From an uncultured Muribaculaceae bacterium (GTDB lineage: Bacteria > Bacteroidota > Bacteroidia > Bacteroidales > Muribaculaceae), in NCBI GenBank assembly GCA_910589095.1, contig CAJUSN010000005.1, positions 1 to 23,303 of the forward strand: a stretch of 23,303 nt of DNA, given 5' to 3'. The position numbers were made by a program, and so were the translations under genes. Below, piece after piece: positions 1-6,725 of the stretch (positions are counted from its first letter, which is position 1; every line of letters begins with the position of its first letter). Under the pieces are notes generated by a model. The model saw only the letters and a list, made by a program, of their open reading frames with translations. It searched no databases and was not told the origin of the DNA.

Positions 1-45
1 GGGTAGGGCAGTTGTGATTAGGGTACGCTTGAAGTCTTTTTCCAT
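1..45 (-). CDS. metG: Methionyl-tRNA synthetase, N-terminal 15 codons only (partial)
   Basis: The minus strand from 45 to the window edge reads MEKDFKRTLITTALP from an ATG with no stop. This matches the start of Bacteroidetes methionyl-tRNA synthetases, in which a short basic stretch leads into the T-(S/T)-ALPYANGPxHxGH class I signature; the window cuts off just before the HIGH-type motif. The enzyme charges tRNA-Met in the cytoplasm. The call rests on recognition of only 15 residues, so identity is probable rather than proven, but the reading frame, ATG start and an upstream TAnnTTTG box all agree. The gene diverges from the PAP2 gene to its right. Confidence 0.72.
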   Translation of the reverse strand, partial: MEKDFKRTLITTALP

Positions 46-111
46 TTTCTCTGTAATTATTCCCGGATTGGTTCCGGTGAGCTGATGTTCAGTATATTAT
101 ACACGTTTTCA

Positions 112-164
112 CCTCGCCGCGGATGCATTCCGGTGGGCGAGGGTGCTTTTAAACTGCAAATTTA
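112..164 (-). promoter_or_regulatory. Putative metG promoter box and leader hairpin
   Basis: On the minus strand, TAAATTTG at 164..157 fits the Bacteroidetes -7 consensus TAnnTTTG. No convincing -33 element was found at the usual distance. Transcription from here would give a leader of about 105 nt before the ATG at 45. That leader contains a 7-bp perfect stem, CCTCGCC (112-118) with GGCGAGG (136-142), with a 17-nt loop. Whether the hairpin regulates metG is unknown. Confidence 0.4.
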
Positions 165-209
165 ATAAAAATCCTGCAATTAATAGGCTCTGATTAAGAA
201 GCTCTTGTA

Positions 210-252
210 ATATTCTAAAGAATATGCTGAACTTTTTAGAGAACTTTTTAGA
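210..252. repeat. Inverted repeat plus 12-bp tandem repeat upstream of the PAP2 gene
   Basis: ATATTC (210-215) and GAATAT (220-225) form a perfect dyad with a 4-nt spacer. Four bases later GAACTTTTTAGA occurs twice in direct tandem (229-240 and 241-252). The block is AT-rich and lies about 80 to 120 bases before the PAP2 start, a position suited to an operator or activator site. No regulator can be named. Confidence 0.6.
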
Positions 253-331
253 GAAATAGAGTGGAAAGGGGTTCTTTTTTGGGAGAATTTTAAGCGGATT
301 CTAAATGAGTTCACTATCTTTGCTTCTCATT

Positions 332-1666
332 ATGGAAAAATCATTGCGCGCACTTTTTGTTATCCTGACCGCTGCCGTGGCTCTACCCCTTTGGGGCGCC
401 TCCGACTCGATTCCTGAAGCTTTCCCCGACAGTTGCAATTCTGTTTATTCCTCAAGGTGGAACGTGGGGAGCTATGCCTCCGTCCCTGCACTTGCGACCG
501 GTTTGGCGCTGTGGGGGGCGCAACATGATTATCGCAATTCCTCCCGCCCCTTTCCCCACACTCACTCAACTCTTTTCGGTGATTACGGCGGTTATTCTCC
601 GCTCGTTGTCACCGCTGCTTTGAAACTCTGCGGAGTGGAGTCGCGCAGCAGTTGGGGACGCTTGGCGTCAAGTGCTTCCATGAGTGCAGCTTTGATGGGT
701 GTCATGGGCTATGGATTGAAATACAGCGTTAACGAATGGCGCCCTGACCGCGATTCCCGCCATTCGTTCCCATCAGGCCACACTGCGGCTGCTTTCATGT
801 GTGCCGCCATAATGAGTCGCGAATACGGTTGGCGAAGTCCGTGGTTCAGTGTGGGTGCCTATACGGTTGCCTCTTCCGTTGGGATGTTGCGAGCGGCGCG
901 TAACCATCATTGGGCAGGCGATGTTGTTTTCGGGGCTGGTGTTGGGGTGCTCTCCGTGGAACTCGGCTACCTTCTGACTGATCTTATTTTCCGTAACCGT
1001 GGCTTGGCGCCGGGGAGTTGCACACCTTTGGGTGCGGAGTTCAATTCCCGGCCTTCATTCTTCTCCGTGGGTATGGGTGCAGGTTCCGGGTCATCTATAA
1101 GGCTCCATGTCCCGCTCGGTTCCGGACGACAAACTGAGATGCTGCGGCTGAAGGCTGGAGCCACTACGAGCGCCGCAGCTGAAGGTGCGTGGTTTTTTGC
1201 AAAATATTTTGGGGTGGGCGGACGCCTGCGTATGTTGGCCGCTCCTCTAACCCCCTCTTATAGAGCAGATGATTCCGCTCAAGACTCTGATGGCTTGATG
1301 AGCGCAACAATGCAGGAAACGGATGCTGTGGCCTCTGTCTATGGCGTATGGCAGCCGGCAAGCAGGTGGCAACTCGGGGCTAATATAGGGGTAGGAGTCC
1401 GATGGACCGGACACACCGATTTTAAATCAGAGGATGGGCTGCTGCTGCATCTTGCTCGTACCACCTCCCCTGAGGGTGTGGCCGGGCTAAGTGTTGCATA
1501 CGCTTTGCGAAACAATTCCGCACTTCGCATCAACGCAGCCTACGACCTCTCTCGTCCAGGTTACACGGCGACATGTGCTAATGAATCCGTCGATCTTTGG
1601 AGTGCAACCACGCACTCAACGGCCTCCCGCTTTTCACTCTCCGCCACCTTCGCCATTCTCTTCTAA
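332..1666 (+). CDS. PAP2-family phosphatase with C-terminal outer-membrane barrel-like domain
   Basis: The 444-residue protein starts with a signal peptide (basic MEKSLR, hydrophobic core, WGA cleavage area). The PAP2 acid-phosphatase signature is complete: K130-x6-R137-P138, PSGH at 147-150, and R187-x5-H193-x3-D197, the last histidine and aspartate belonging to the catalytic centre. From about residue 240 onward the protein changes to alternating polar and hydrophobic strands ending in a terminal phenylalanine, as in outer-membrane barrels. PAP2 enzymes act on lipid phosphates such as undecaprenyl pyrophosphate, lipid A or phosphatidylglycerophosphate; the substrate here is unknown. An in-frame ATG nine codons upstream (305) is possible, but 332 gives a normal signal peptide. 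TATCTTTG at 315-322 resembles a -7 box but would place the transcript start almost on the ATG, so its role is uncertain. Confidence 0.85.
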   Translation: MEKSLRALFVILTAAVALPLWGASDSIPEAFPDSCNSVYSSRWNVGSYASVPALATGLALWGAQHDYRNSSRPFPHTHSTLFGDYGGYSPLVVTAALKLCGVESRSSWGRLASSASMSAALMGVMGYGLKYSVNEWRPDRDSRHSFPSGHTAAAFMCAAIMSREYGWRSPWFSVGAYTVASSVGMLRAARNHHWAGDVVFGAGVGVLSVELGYLLTDLIFRNRGLAPGSCTPLGAEFNSRPSFFSVGMGAGSGSSIRLHVPLGSGRQTEMLRLKAGATTSAAAEGAWFFAKYFGVGGRLRMLAAPLTPSYRADDSAQDSDGLMSATMQETDAVASVYGVWQPASRWQLGANIGVGVRWTGHTDFKSEDGLLLHLARTTSPEGVAGLSVAYALRNNSALRINAAYDLSRPGYTATCANESVDLWSATTHSTASRFSLSATFAILF

Positions 1667-1690
1667 TTCCATTTCTATTGATAAAACGAA

Positions 1691-1715
1691 GCACCCGAAA
1701 AATGCTTCCGGGTGC
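1691..1715. terminator. Hairpin between convergent genes
   Basis: GCACCCG (1691-1697) pairs perfectly with CGGGTGC (1709-1715) across an 11-nt loop. It lies between the ends of the PAP2 gene (plus) and yggS (minus). The minus strand after the stem is moderately T-rich and the plus strand is weak in T, so it may serve both genes, better for yggS. Confidence 0.6.
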
Positions 1716-1743
1716 CTGTTAGGGTGTTAAGGGAAATACGGTA

Positions 1744-2415
1744 TCAGTATTCGCGCGGGCCGAAGATGGCTGATCCTACCCGTACAAGGGTAGCACCCTC
1801 ACTTATGGCTATTGGATAGTCGTCGCTCATTCCCATGCTCAGGGTATCGAAGCCGCGAAGATCAGGGGCTGTGGCAAGAATTTCACGCTGCAGCGAGGCC
1901 ACCCGCGAAAAGTCGGAACGCACGCGCTCGGTGTCATCAGTGTTGGAAGCCATGGCCATCAGTCCGCATATATGGGTGGCTTTCAGAGTCTCGAAACGCC
2001 GATCCTTGAAGTAATCAAGCACTTCCGCCGGAGAGAACCCGAATTTGGTCTCTTCTTGTGCCACATGTACCTGCAGCAGCACTCGCGCCACTTTCTGCTG
2101 GCGCTCGGCTTCACGATCAATTGCATTCAACAGGCGCTCTGAGTCAACGCTCTCTATCATTGAGGCGTGAGTCACCACGGGGCGCACCTTGTTGGTCTGA
2201 AGATGGCCTATGAAGTGCCAGCGTATGTCCGATGGCAGCGCAGGTGCTTTAACTGATAGTTCCTGCGCGCGGCTCTCGCCAAATGCCCTTTGGCCAGCAG
2301 CATAGGCTTCCGCCAAAGCTTCAATGGGGTGAAACTTCGATACAGCAACAAGTTCCACGCCCTCGGGAAGGGTGTGGAGAATGTCGGAAAGTCGTTCTGC
2401 TATCGTGGAATGCAT
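1744..2415 (-). CDS. yggS: PLP-binding homeostasis protein, YggS/PROSC family
   Basis: The 223-residue protein is of normal length for the single-domain YggS/PLPBP family, which has the fold of the alanine racemase N-terminal barrel but no known enzymatic activity and instead buffers pyridoxal 5'-phosphate in the cytoplasm. The PLP lysine lies in VAVSKFHP (K27). Other family marks are FGESRAQEL, WHFIGHLQTNK, the SVD segment, and the C-terminal LSMGMSDDYPIAI and TLVRVGSAIFGPR motifs. The ATG at 2415 shares its A with the TGA stop of the upstream DUF4494 gene; a GTG one codon earlier is also in frame. The overlap implies translational coupling. Confidence 0.95.
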   Translation of the reverse strand: MHSTIAERLSDILHTLPEGVELVAVSKFHPIEALAEAYAAGQRAFGESRAQELSVKAPALPSDIRWHFIGHLQTNKVRPVVTHASMIESVDSERLLNAIDREAERQQKVARVLLQVHVAQEETKFGFSPAEVLDYFKDRRFETLKATHICGLMAMASNTDDTERVRSDFSRVASLQREILATAPDLRGFDTLSMGMSDDYPIAISEGATLVRVGSAIFGPREY

Positions 2416-2864
2416 CACTCAGCTTCCGGGAGGGTGCCGAGTTCGGCTTCATAAACATCCATAAGGGGTGTCTCGGTGAGCGATACCACTTCAAAGTCGC
2501 CGAGAGTGCCTTTCATTCCCTCCATGAAGTTGTCGTAAGCACCCTTGAAATCGTTGCCGGCCACCAGAACTTGGCTCACGGCACGCTTTTCGGCGCCGGT
2601 TTTTTCATCAATGGTGATGAAGGCCACCTTGACAAGGTACCAGCGGTCGGCCGTGTCGTCGCGGAACAGTTCCGAAATCTTGGTGCGCTTCACGGCACTT
2701 ACTGAGAAATCACCTGATATAAAGGGAGTCATCTCCTTGATTATGCGTGCCTCAGCCTCGGTGAACGAGAGCGCATCTACCATGTAAGGCTCGGTCACTT
2801 TCTTTACCAAGCCGTTTTCCATCATCTTATCGTAACGAATCTTACATTCGAACCAGTTTGCCAT
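2415..2864 (-). CDS. DUF4494 family protein
   Basis: This is a 149-residue cytoplasmic protein without signal peptide or membrane segment. It opens with MANWFECKIRYDK and contains the two-part alpha/beta pattern of the Bacteroidetes-specific DUF4494 family, including EPYMVDALSFTEAEARI, the central RTKISELF and the segment RWYLVKVAFITIDEKTG. The function of the family is unknown. Its stop overlaps the start of yggS by one base, so the two are almost certainly made from one mRNA; this suggests, but does not show, a link to vitamin B6 handling. Confidence 0.88.
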   Translation of the reverse strand: MANWFECKIRYDKMMENGLVKKVTEPYMVDALSFTEAEARIIKEMTPFISGDFSVSAVKRTKISELFRDDTADRWYLVKVAFITIDEKTGAEKRAVSQVLVAGNDFKGAYDNFMEGMKGTLGDFEVVSLTETPLMDVYEAELGTLPEAE

Positions 2865-2919
2865 TTTTGTAAGTAAGAGTTGAGTGTTAGTTTCCTATGT
2901 TTTTTGTTGATTGAGGGTG

Positions 2920-2927
2920 CAAATTTA
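2920..2927 (-). promoter_or_regulatory. Putative -7 box for DUF4494-yggS
   Basis: The minus strand reads TAAATTTG, matching TAnnTTTG, about 56 bases before the DUF4494 ATG. A clear -33 TTG was not found at 19-21 bases upstream. Confidence 0.5.
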
Positions 2928-2966
2928 CGTATTTACTCCGAGAACGAAGTACTAAAAAAGCATAAT

Positions 2967-4307
2967 TCAGCGACGCACCTTGGTGGTGTATATGCCATAA
3001 ATGGTCACAATCACGAAGCACACCAAGGGGAGAACGAACGATACTTCTACAGCCGCCCGATTCCATACTGTGCCCATATCTATTATGGCACCCTGCAACG
3101 GGGGCAGAAGCGCACCGCCCACTATGGCCATGACCAAAAATGCTGCTCCGAGCGACGTGTCGGCTCTGTCCACGCTCTGAAGCGACAATCCGTAGATGCT
3201 CGGAAACATTATGGACATGAACGCACTTATGGACACCAGACACCACAGCCCGGCCATGCCGCCAAGGAAGATGGTTCCGAGTGTGCACAGGCTTGCCATT
3301 ACGCCAAATCCGGTGAGAAGGCGCGATGCGGAGATATATTTCATGGCGTAAGTGCCGATGAAACGGAATGAGAGCGAAAGGGCCATGGCGCAGATGTTGT
3401 AGTTTTGCGCGGTTGCTTTGTCAATGCCAAGGTTGTCGGCGTAATGGATGATAAATGTCCACACCATGATCTGCGCTGCCACATAAAAAACCTGGGACAC
3501 CACACCGAAGCAGTAGCTACGGTTGCGGGCAAGCCTGCGCAATGTTCTTCCGAAGCTTACCTCTTCATCCTTGCTGCCATAGCCCGATGGCATTTTGGTG
3601 AGAGCGAACACAATCAGGATCAGCAGAACTACAAGGCCCAGGGCTACATAAGGATCGCGGATCACTGCAAGGTCATGCGTACGTACGGCAGCCTTCTCCG
3701 CCTCTGACAGGGATGAGAATACAATCTGACCGGCTGCATCACGGCGGTCGGACCACAGGTTGGGGAGTATCACCAACGATGCAATGGCCATACCCATCAG
3801 AGATCCTACCGGATTGAATGCCTGGGCCAGGTTCAGGCGGCGCGTGGATGTGGCCTTGTCGCCCAGCGAAAGGATGAAAGGATTGGCAGTGGTTTCAAGA
3901 AATGCCAGCCCGAAAGTAAGTATATAGAGCGACAGACAGAAGAATGAGAACATCTGCCAATGGGCTGCCGGGATGAATAGAAACGCTCCCAGGGCATAGA
4001 GTCCGAGTCCGAGCATGATACCGCGTTTGTAACTGTAGCGGCGGATAAACAGTGCCGCAGGTATGGCCATTGTGGCATAGCCGCCATAGAAAGCGAACTG
4101 GACCATGGAGGCTTTGGCTGCCGACAGTTCCATAACGGTCTGGAAGGCCGCAACCATAGGGTTGGTGATGTCGTTGGCAAAGCCCCACAGTGCAAACAAA
4201 ATGGTGAGCAGCCCGAATGTGACGCGGTAATGAGGTCCCACGAGGCGTGCTCCTGTTTTAATCTTTTCCAAAATATCTGTCCTTTTTTGAGGTGCAAATT
4301 TAGCCAT
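2967..4307 (-). CDS. fucP: FucP-type sugar:proton symporter (major facilitator superfamily)
   Basis: The protein (446 residues from the first ATG) has about 12 hydrophobic segments and the hallmarks of the FucP branch: FALWGFANDITNPMV near the first helix, with the acidic residue corresponding to FucP Asp46, FYGGYATMAIPAA, GLAFLETTANPF with the acidic residue matching FucP Glu135, and RRLNLAQAFNPVGS. FucP carries L-fucose with protons across the inner membrane; related members carry other sugars, so substrate is inferred. The ATG at 4307 is doubtful: a TAAATTTG promoter box at 4302..4295 lies within the first codons. A TTG at 4271, eight bases after AAAAAAGGA, gives 434 residues and an N-terminus closer in length to other FucP proteins. 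It is a single-gene unit divergent from xerD. Confidence 0.87.
   Translation of the reverse strand: MAKFAPQKRTDILEKIKTGARLVGPHYRVTFGLLTILFALWGFANDITNPMVAAFQTVMELSAAKASMVQFAFYGGYATMAIPAALFIRRYSYKRGIMLGLGLYALGAFLFIPAAHWQMFSFFCLSLYILTFGLAFLETTANPFILSLGDKATSTRRLNLAQAFNPVGSLMGMAIASLVILPNLWSDRRDAAGQIVFSSLSEAEKAAVRTHDLAVIRDPYVALGLVVLLILIVFALTKMPSGYGSKDEEVSFGRTLRRLARNRSYCFGVVSQVFYVAAQIMVWTFIIHYADNLGIDKATAQNYNICAMALSLSFRFIGTYAMKYISASRLLTGFGVMASLCTLGTIFLGGMAGLWCLVSISAFMSIMFPSIYGLSLQSVDRADTSLGAAFLVMAIVGGALLPPLQGAIIDMGTVWNRAAVEVSFVLPLVCFVIVTIYGIYTTKVRR
4295..4302 (-). promoter_or_regulatory. Putative -7 box of the FucP-type transporter gene
   Basis: TAAATTTGCA on the minus strand is the same box seen before metG and DUF4494, yet it lies inside the longest possible coding frame of the transporter. 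If used, translation must begin downstream, most plausibly at TTG 4271..4269, preceded by AAAAAAGGA at 4288..4280. Confidence 0.45.
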
Positions 4308-4362
4308 TTTTCATTGTATTTTCCCCTCTCTGCATCCCAAGTTGAATATTTTGTGCGTTTTT

Positions 4363-4393
4363 TTTGGAAAATAGGCCAAAACATCATAACTTG
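4363..4393 (+). promoter_or_regulatory. Putative xerD-hpf promoter
   Basis: TTTG (4363-4366) and TAACTTG (4387-4393, one base short of TAnnTTTG) are separated by 20 bases, close to the Bacteroidetes -33/-7 arrangement. The expected start of transcription is about 30 bases before the xerD ATG at 4431. Confidence 0.4.
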
Positions 4394-4430
4394 CGGAATC
4401 AATCTGCCACTCGTGGCTCAACGGTTGCCT

Positions 4431-5333
4431 ATGATCGATGATTTCATAAGATATATCCGAACCGAGCTGGGGCTTGCCCCGCTGACTGTCGAGGCCTACC
4501 GCCACGACCTGGACCAGTGGGCCGACTACGCTACTTCGGGTAGCCGATATGAGTTATGCCCAGAATCCACCACTCTTTCTGATCTCCGACTGTGGATTGC
4601 TGACCGGGCTGCAAAGGGCGACACTCCGCGCACACTTCGCCGGAAAATCCAGACCCTCCGTGCTTTTTTCCGTTTCATGATGCTTCGCCATGGCCTACGT
4701 TCCAATCCGGCGGCCGACATCACCGTGCCGAAACTCCCGCGCCGCCTGCCGGTGTATATACGTCAGGAGGAAACTAATGCAATGATCGATAGTGAAAAAG
4801 CAGGATGTGAGGATGACTTTGAAGCCACACGCAATGCCTTGATTCTTGACATGCTCTACACGGCCGGACTCCGCTGTTCCGAACTGATAGGGCTGAAAGA
4901 TTCACATGTTGACACCGTCAAAGGTGAACTAAAGGTGCTCGGTAAGCGTAATAAAGAGCGTATAGTCCCTTTCGGGGCCGAGCTCTCTGACATGATTGCC
5001 CGCTACCGGGAGCTGCGTGATTCGGTTCTCCCCGGTGTCAAGGATGCATTCTTTGTACGTCCGGATGGTCAGCCGCTATATCGAAAGCTGGTTTATAACA
5101 TAGTGCACCGTGCAATGGAGGGTCGCGTCCACGCTTCAAGAATGAGCCCTCACGTGCTACGTCACTCATTTGCCACCGATATGCTAAATGCCGGCGCGGG
5201 TCTTACCTCGGTTCAGCAATTGCTGGGCCACTCGTCACTCTCGACCACACAGGTATATACACATATATCTTTTCGTGAACTAAAACAAAATTATCAACTC
5301 GCACATCCACGTGCACAAAACAAAGGAGGATAA
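4431..5333 (+). CDS. xerD: Tyrosine recombinase XerC/XerD (chromosome dimer resolution type)
   Basis: This 300-residue protein has the usual XerC/XerD length: an N-terminal SAM-like core-binding domain (about 1-95, with TVEAYRHDLDQW) and a C-terminal catalytic domain. All six active-site residues are visible: R148 (TAGLRCSELIGL), K172, H241 and R244 (SPHVLRHSFATDML), H267 (LLGHSSLSTTQ) and Y276 (VYTH), the nucleophile. These enzymes resolve chromosome dimers at dif near the division septum. The frame is open upstream to 4230, but the extra 67 residues overlap the fucP start and are not family-like, so ATG 4431 was chosen. It is followed two bases later by hpf. It lacks any integrase-type neighbours, so it is probably the housekeeping recombinase. 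Bacteroidales genomes also carry related tyrosine recombinases, so XerC versus XerD is not settled. Confidence 0.93.
   Translation: MIDDFIRYIRTELGLAPLTVEAYRHDLDQWADYATSGSRYELCPESTTLSDLRLWIADRAAKGDTPRTLRRKIQTLRAFFRFMMLRHGLRSNPAADITVPKLPRRLPVYIRQEETNAMIDSEKAGCEDDFEATRNALILDMLYTAGLRCSELIGLKDSHVDTVKGELKVLGKRNKERIVPFGAELSDMIARYRELRDSVLPGVKDAFFVRPDGQPLYRKLVYNIVHRAMEGRVHASRMSPHVLRHSFATDMLNAGAGLTSVQQLLGHSSLSTTQVYTHISFRELKQNYQLAHPRAQNKGG
5325..5329 (+). promoter_or_regulatory. Strong Shine-Dalgarno sequence before hpf
   Basis: GGAGG lies six bases before the hpf ATG and inside the last codons of xerD. Such strong matches are rare in Bacteroidetes, where most initiation regions are A-rich instead. Confidence 0.6.
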
Positions 5334-5335
5334 CC

Positions 5336-5629
5336 ATGGAAGTAAGAATTCAAGGCATCCATTTCGATGTTAGCGAACAGCTCGCTCAGTTTATCAACAA
5401 GAAATGCGACAAACTCGCCCGACGCTATCCCACAATCGATTATATAGGTGCTGTGCTCACCGTTGTAAAGCCTGAAACCGCTATGAACAAGGAGGCTCGC
5501 CTCAAGGTGATTGTGCCTCATGAAGGTGAACTGGTGGCAACCAAAACCGCCGACACTTTTGAAGAAGCCGTTGACCTTTGTCTCGAGGCCATCGAGCGTC
5601 AACTTGAAAAAATTAAAGAGAAGAAATAA
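5336..5629 (+). CDS. hpf: Ribosome hibernation promoting factor, short form
   Basis: At 97 residues this is a short-type HPF/RaiA protein, a single beta-alpha-beta-beta-beta-alpha domain without the C-terminal dimerisation domain of long HPF. MEVRIQGIHFDVSEQLAQFINKK, a central beta hairpin, and the terminal helix TFEEAVDLCLEAIERQLEKIKEKK fit the family. It binds the 30S subunit in the cleft used by mRNA and tRNA and helps silence ribosomes in stationary phase. It follows xerD by two bases with a strong ribosome binding site, and a terminator follows its stop. The Bacteroidales neighbourhood often continues into tRNA genes and tuf, but here it does not. Confidence 0.93.
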   Translation: MEVRIQGIHFDVSEQLAQFINKKCDKLARRYPTIDYIGAVLTVVKPETAMNKEARLKVIVPHEGELVATKTADTFEEAVDLCLEAIERQLEKIKEKK

Positions 5630-5662
5630 AAACCGTTTTCACACATCAACGGAAATATATGC

Positions 5663-5693
5663 GCGACGGACCCCTGCGGTCCGCCGCTTTTTT
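5663..5693 (+). terminator. Rho-independent terminator of xerD-hpf
   Basis: A GC-rich stem of ten positions (5663-5672 with 5678-5687, one A-C mismatch, 5-nt loop) is followed directly by six T residues (5688-5693). It lies 33 bases after the hpf stop. Confidence 0.9.
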
Positions 5694-5717
5694 GTGCTGC
5701 GATATGAACTGCTTTGG

Positions 5718-6713
5718 TCAGAAGGTGATGAGGGTGTGGGGGCGGTTGCCGGCTTGGGCCGCGCGCAGGGAGAAGTTGCCGCCATACATCGGGGGCGTTT
5801 TGATTTGAAACACCCGCTCGGCTCCGGAGATGAGCAGGAAGTCAACAAATGTCTTCGTATGGTCAGCTCCGCCGGCCACATCCACATGTGAAATTTGGCC
5901 GTCGGCCACATGCACGTAATCCAAATGCCGGCATGCGTCAAGGAATCGACGGCTGTCCGAGGTTACAAGTATCTTTCGGTCGGGCCATTTGGTGTGCAGC
6001 TCCTTGATTTTTGCCACACATCTCTCTACCAGCTCCTTGCGTCCGGGTTCATACAGAGTGAGGGTAGCCTTGGGCTCCTTGAAATCGCCCAGCAGTTCCA
6101 GAAAGCGGGCTGATACCGATATGTAGTTGGCTCCAAGTGTTTGGCGCTCCAGGTCCAAAGCGGCCTGTACGCGAGCCGACGGGCGGAACAGCTCATGGAA
6201 ATATCGTCCGAAATTAGCCTCATCGTAATAAAACGATGAATAGACATGATGCTGCAGAAAGCGTGTTGACGACAGCAGTTTTCTTGACATACGTCGCTGG
6301 TAGCGTAACTCGCGCGGCCCTTCATCCGAAGTGTTGTCCATATACACGGCATGGGCCTGACGGGAGTTGTATGTCAGTTCGCCCGGTTTGAGCGTCCAGT
6401 CGTAGCGGTTGGGTTGAAGATACTCTTCAAGGCGGAAGGGAAAGTCGAAATGAATGGCAAAGCGCAACCCATGTTCCAGACAGTAGCCATAGTAGGTCAC
6501 AAAGCTTCGCAGGCGATCGGCCAGCCCTCCATGGTGGCATTTTCCGTCGGCCATGCACACCACCATGCGTTCCTCGCACGTGCTCTCCGGAGCTTCCGGA
6601 CTGTAATATTGCTTGAGATGGCGACGCACTTTGCGATGATAGCGGTACTCACGAAAAAATGCATAGTTGGCCCAGGAGCGGGCGGGCTGGATGAGTTGCT
6701 TGAAGCTTTTCAT
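5718..6713 (-). CDS. Fucosyltransferase-like glycosyltransferase (GT-B type, tentative)
   Basis: The 331-residue protein has no signal peptide. Residues about 59-90 contain HHGGLADRLRSFVTYYGYCLEHG, a glycine-rich loop and helix like that opening the sugar-transfer fold of NodZ/O-fucosyltransferase-type enzymes. The C-terminal third has the matching nucleotide-sugar pattern: RKILVTSDSRRFLDAC, then KTFVDFLLISGAERVFQI, then a GGNFSLRAA segment resembling the fucosyltransferase S-x-FS-x-x-A motif. In this fold the donor is typically GDP-fucose. No standard HxR diphosphate-binding motif is obvious; SVSARFLELLGD occupies the place expected for it. It begins 12 bases after the FNT channel stop, so it is co-transcribed with it, an unusual pairing. 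The family call is from motif pattern only; it may be an uncharacterised polysaccharide-related protein. Confidence 0.5.
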   Translation of the reverse strand: MKSFKQLIQPARSWANYAFFREYRYHRKVRRHLKQYYSPEAPESTCEERMVVCMADGKCHHGGLADRLRSFVTYYGYCLEHGLRFAIHFDFPFRLEEYLQPNRYDWTLKPGELTYNSRQAHAVYMDNTSDEGPRELRYQRRMSRKLLSSTRFLQHHVYSSFYYDEANFGRYFHELFRPSARVQAALDLERQTLGANYISVSARFLELLGDFKEPKATLTLYEPGRKELVERCVAKIKELHTKWPDRKILVTSDSRRFLDACRHLDYVHVADGQISHVDVAGGADHTKTFVDFLLISGAERVFQIKTPPMYGGNFSLRAAQAGNRPHTLITF

Positions 6714-6725
6714 TTGAACCTCTGC

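Noticed and set aside
1491..1730. Plus-strand 79-codon frame over the end of the PAP2 gene
   Set aside because: It overlaps a well-supported gene in another frame, runs through the terminator hairpin and has no family features.
4230..4430. 67-codon upstream extension of xerD
   Set aside because: It overlaps the divergent fucP start, contains the likely xerD promoter and adds residues not seen in Xer proteins.
4431..5333. Tyrosine recombinase as a sign of an integrated mobile element
   Set aside because: It has Xer length and neighbours hpf; no attachment-site repeats, excisionase, relaxase or phage genes are visible nearby.
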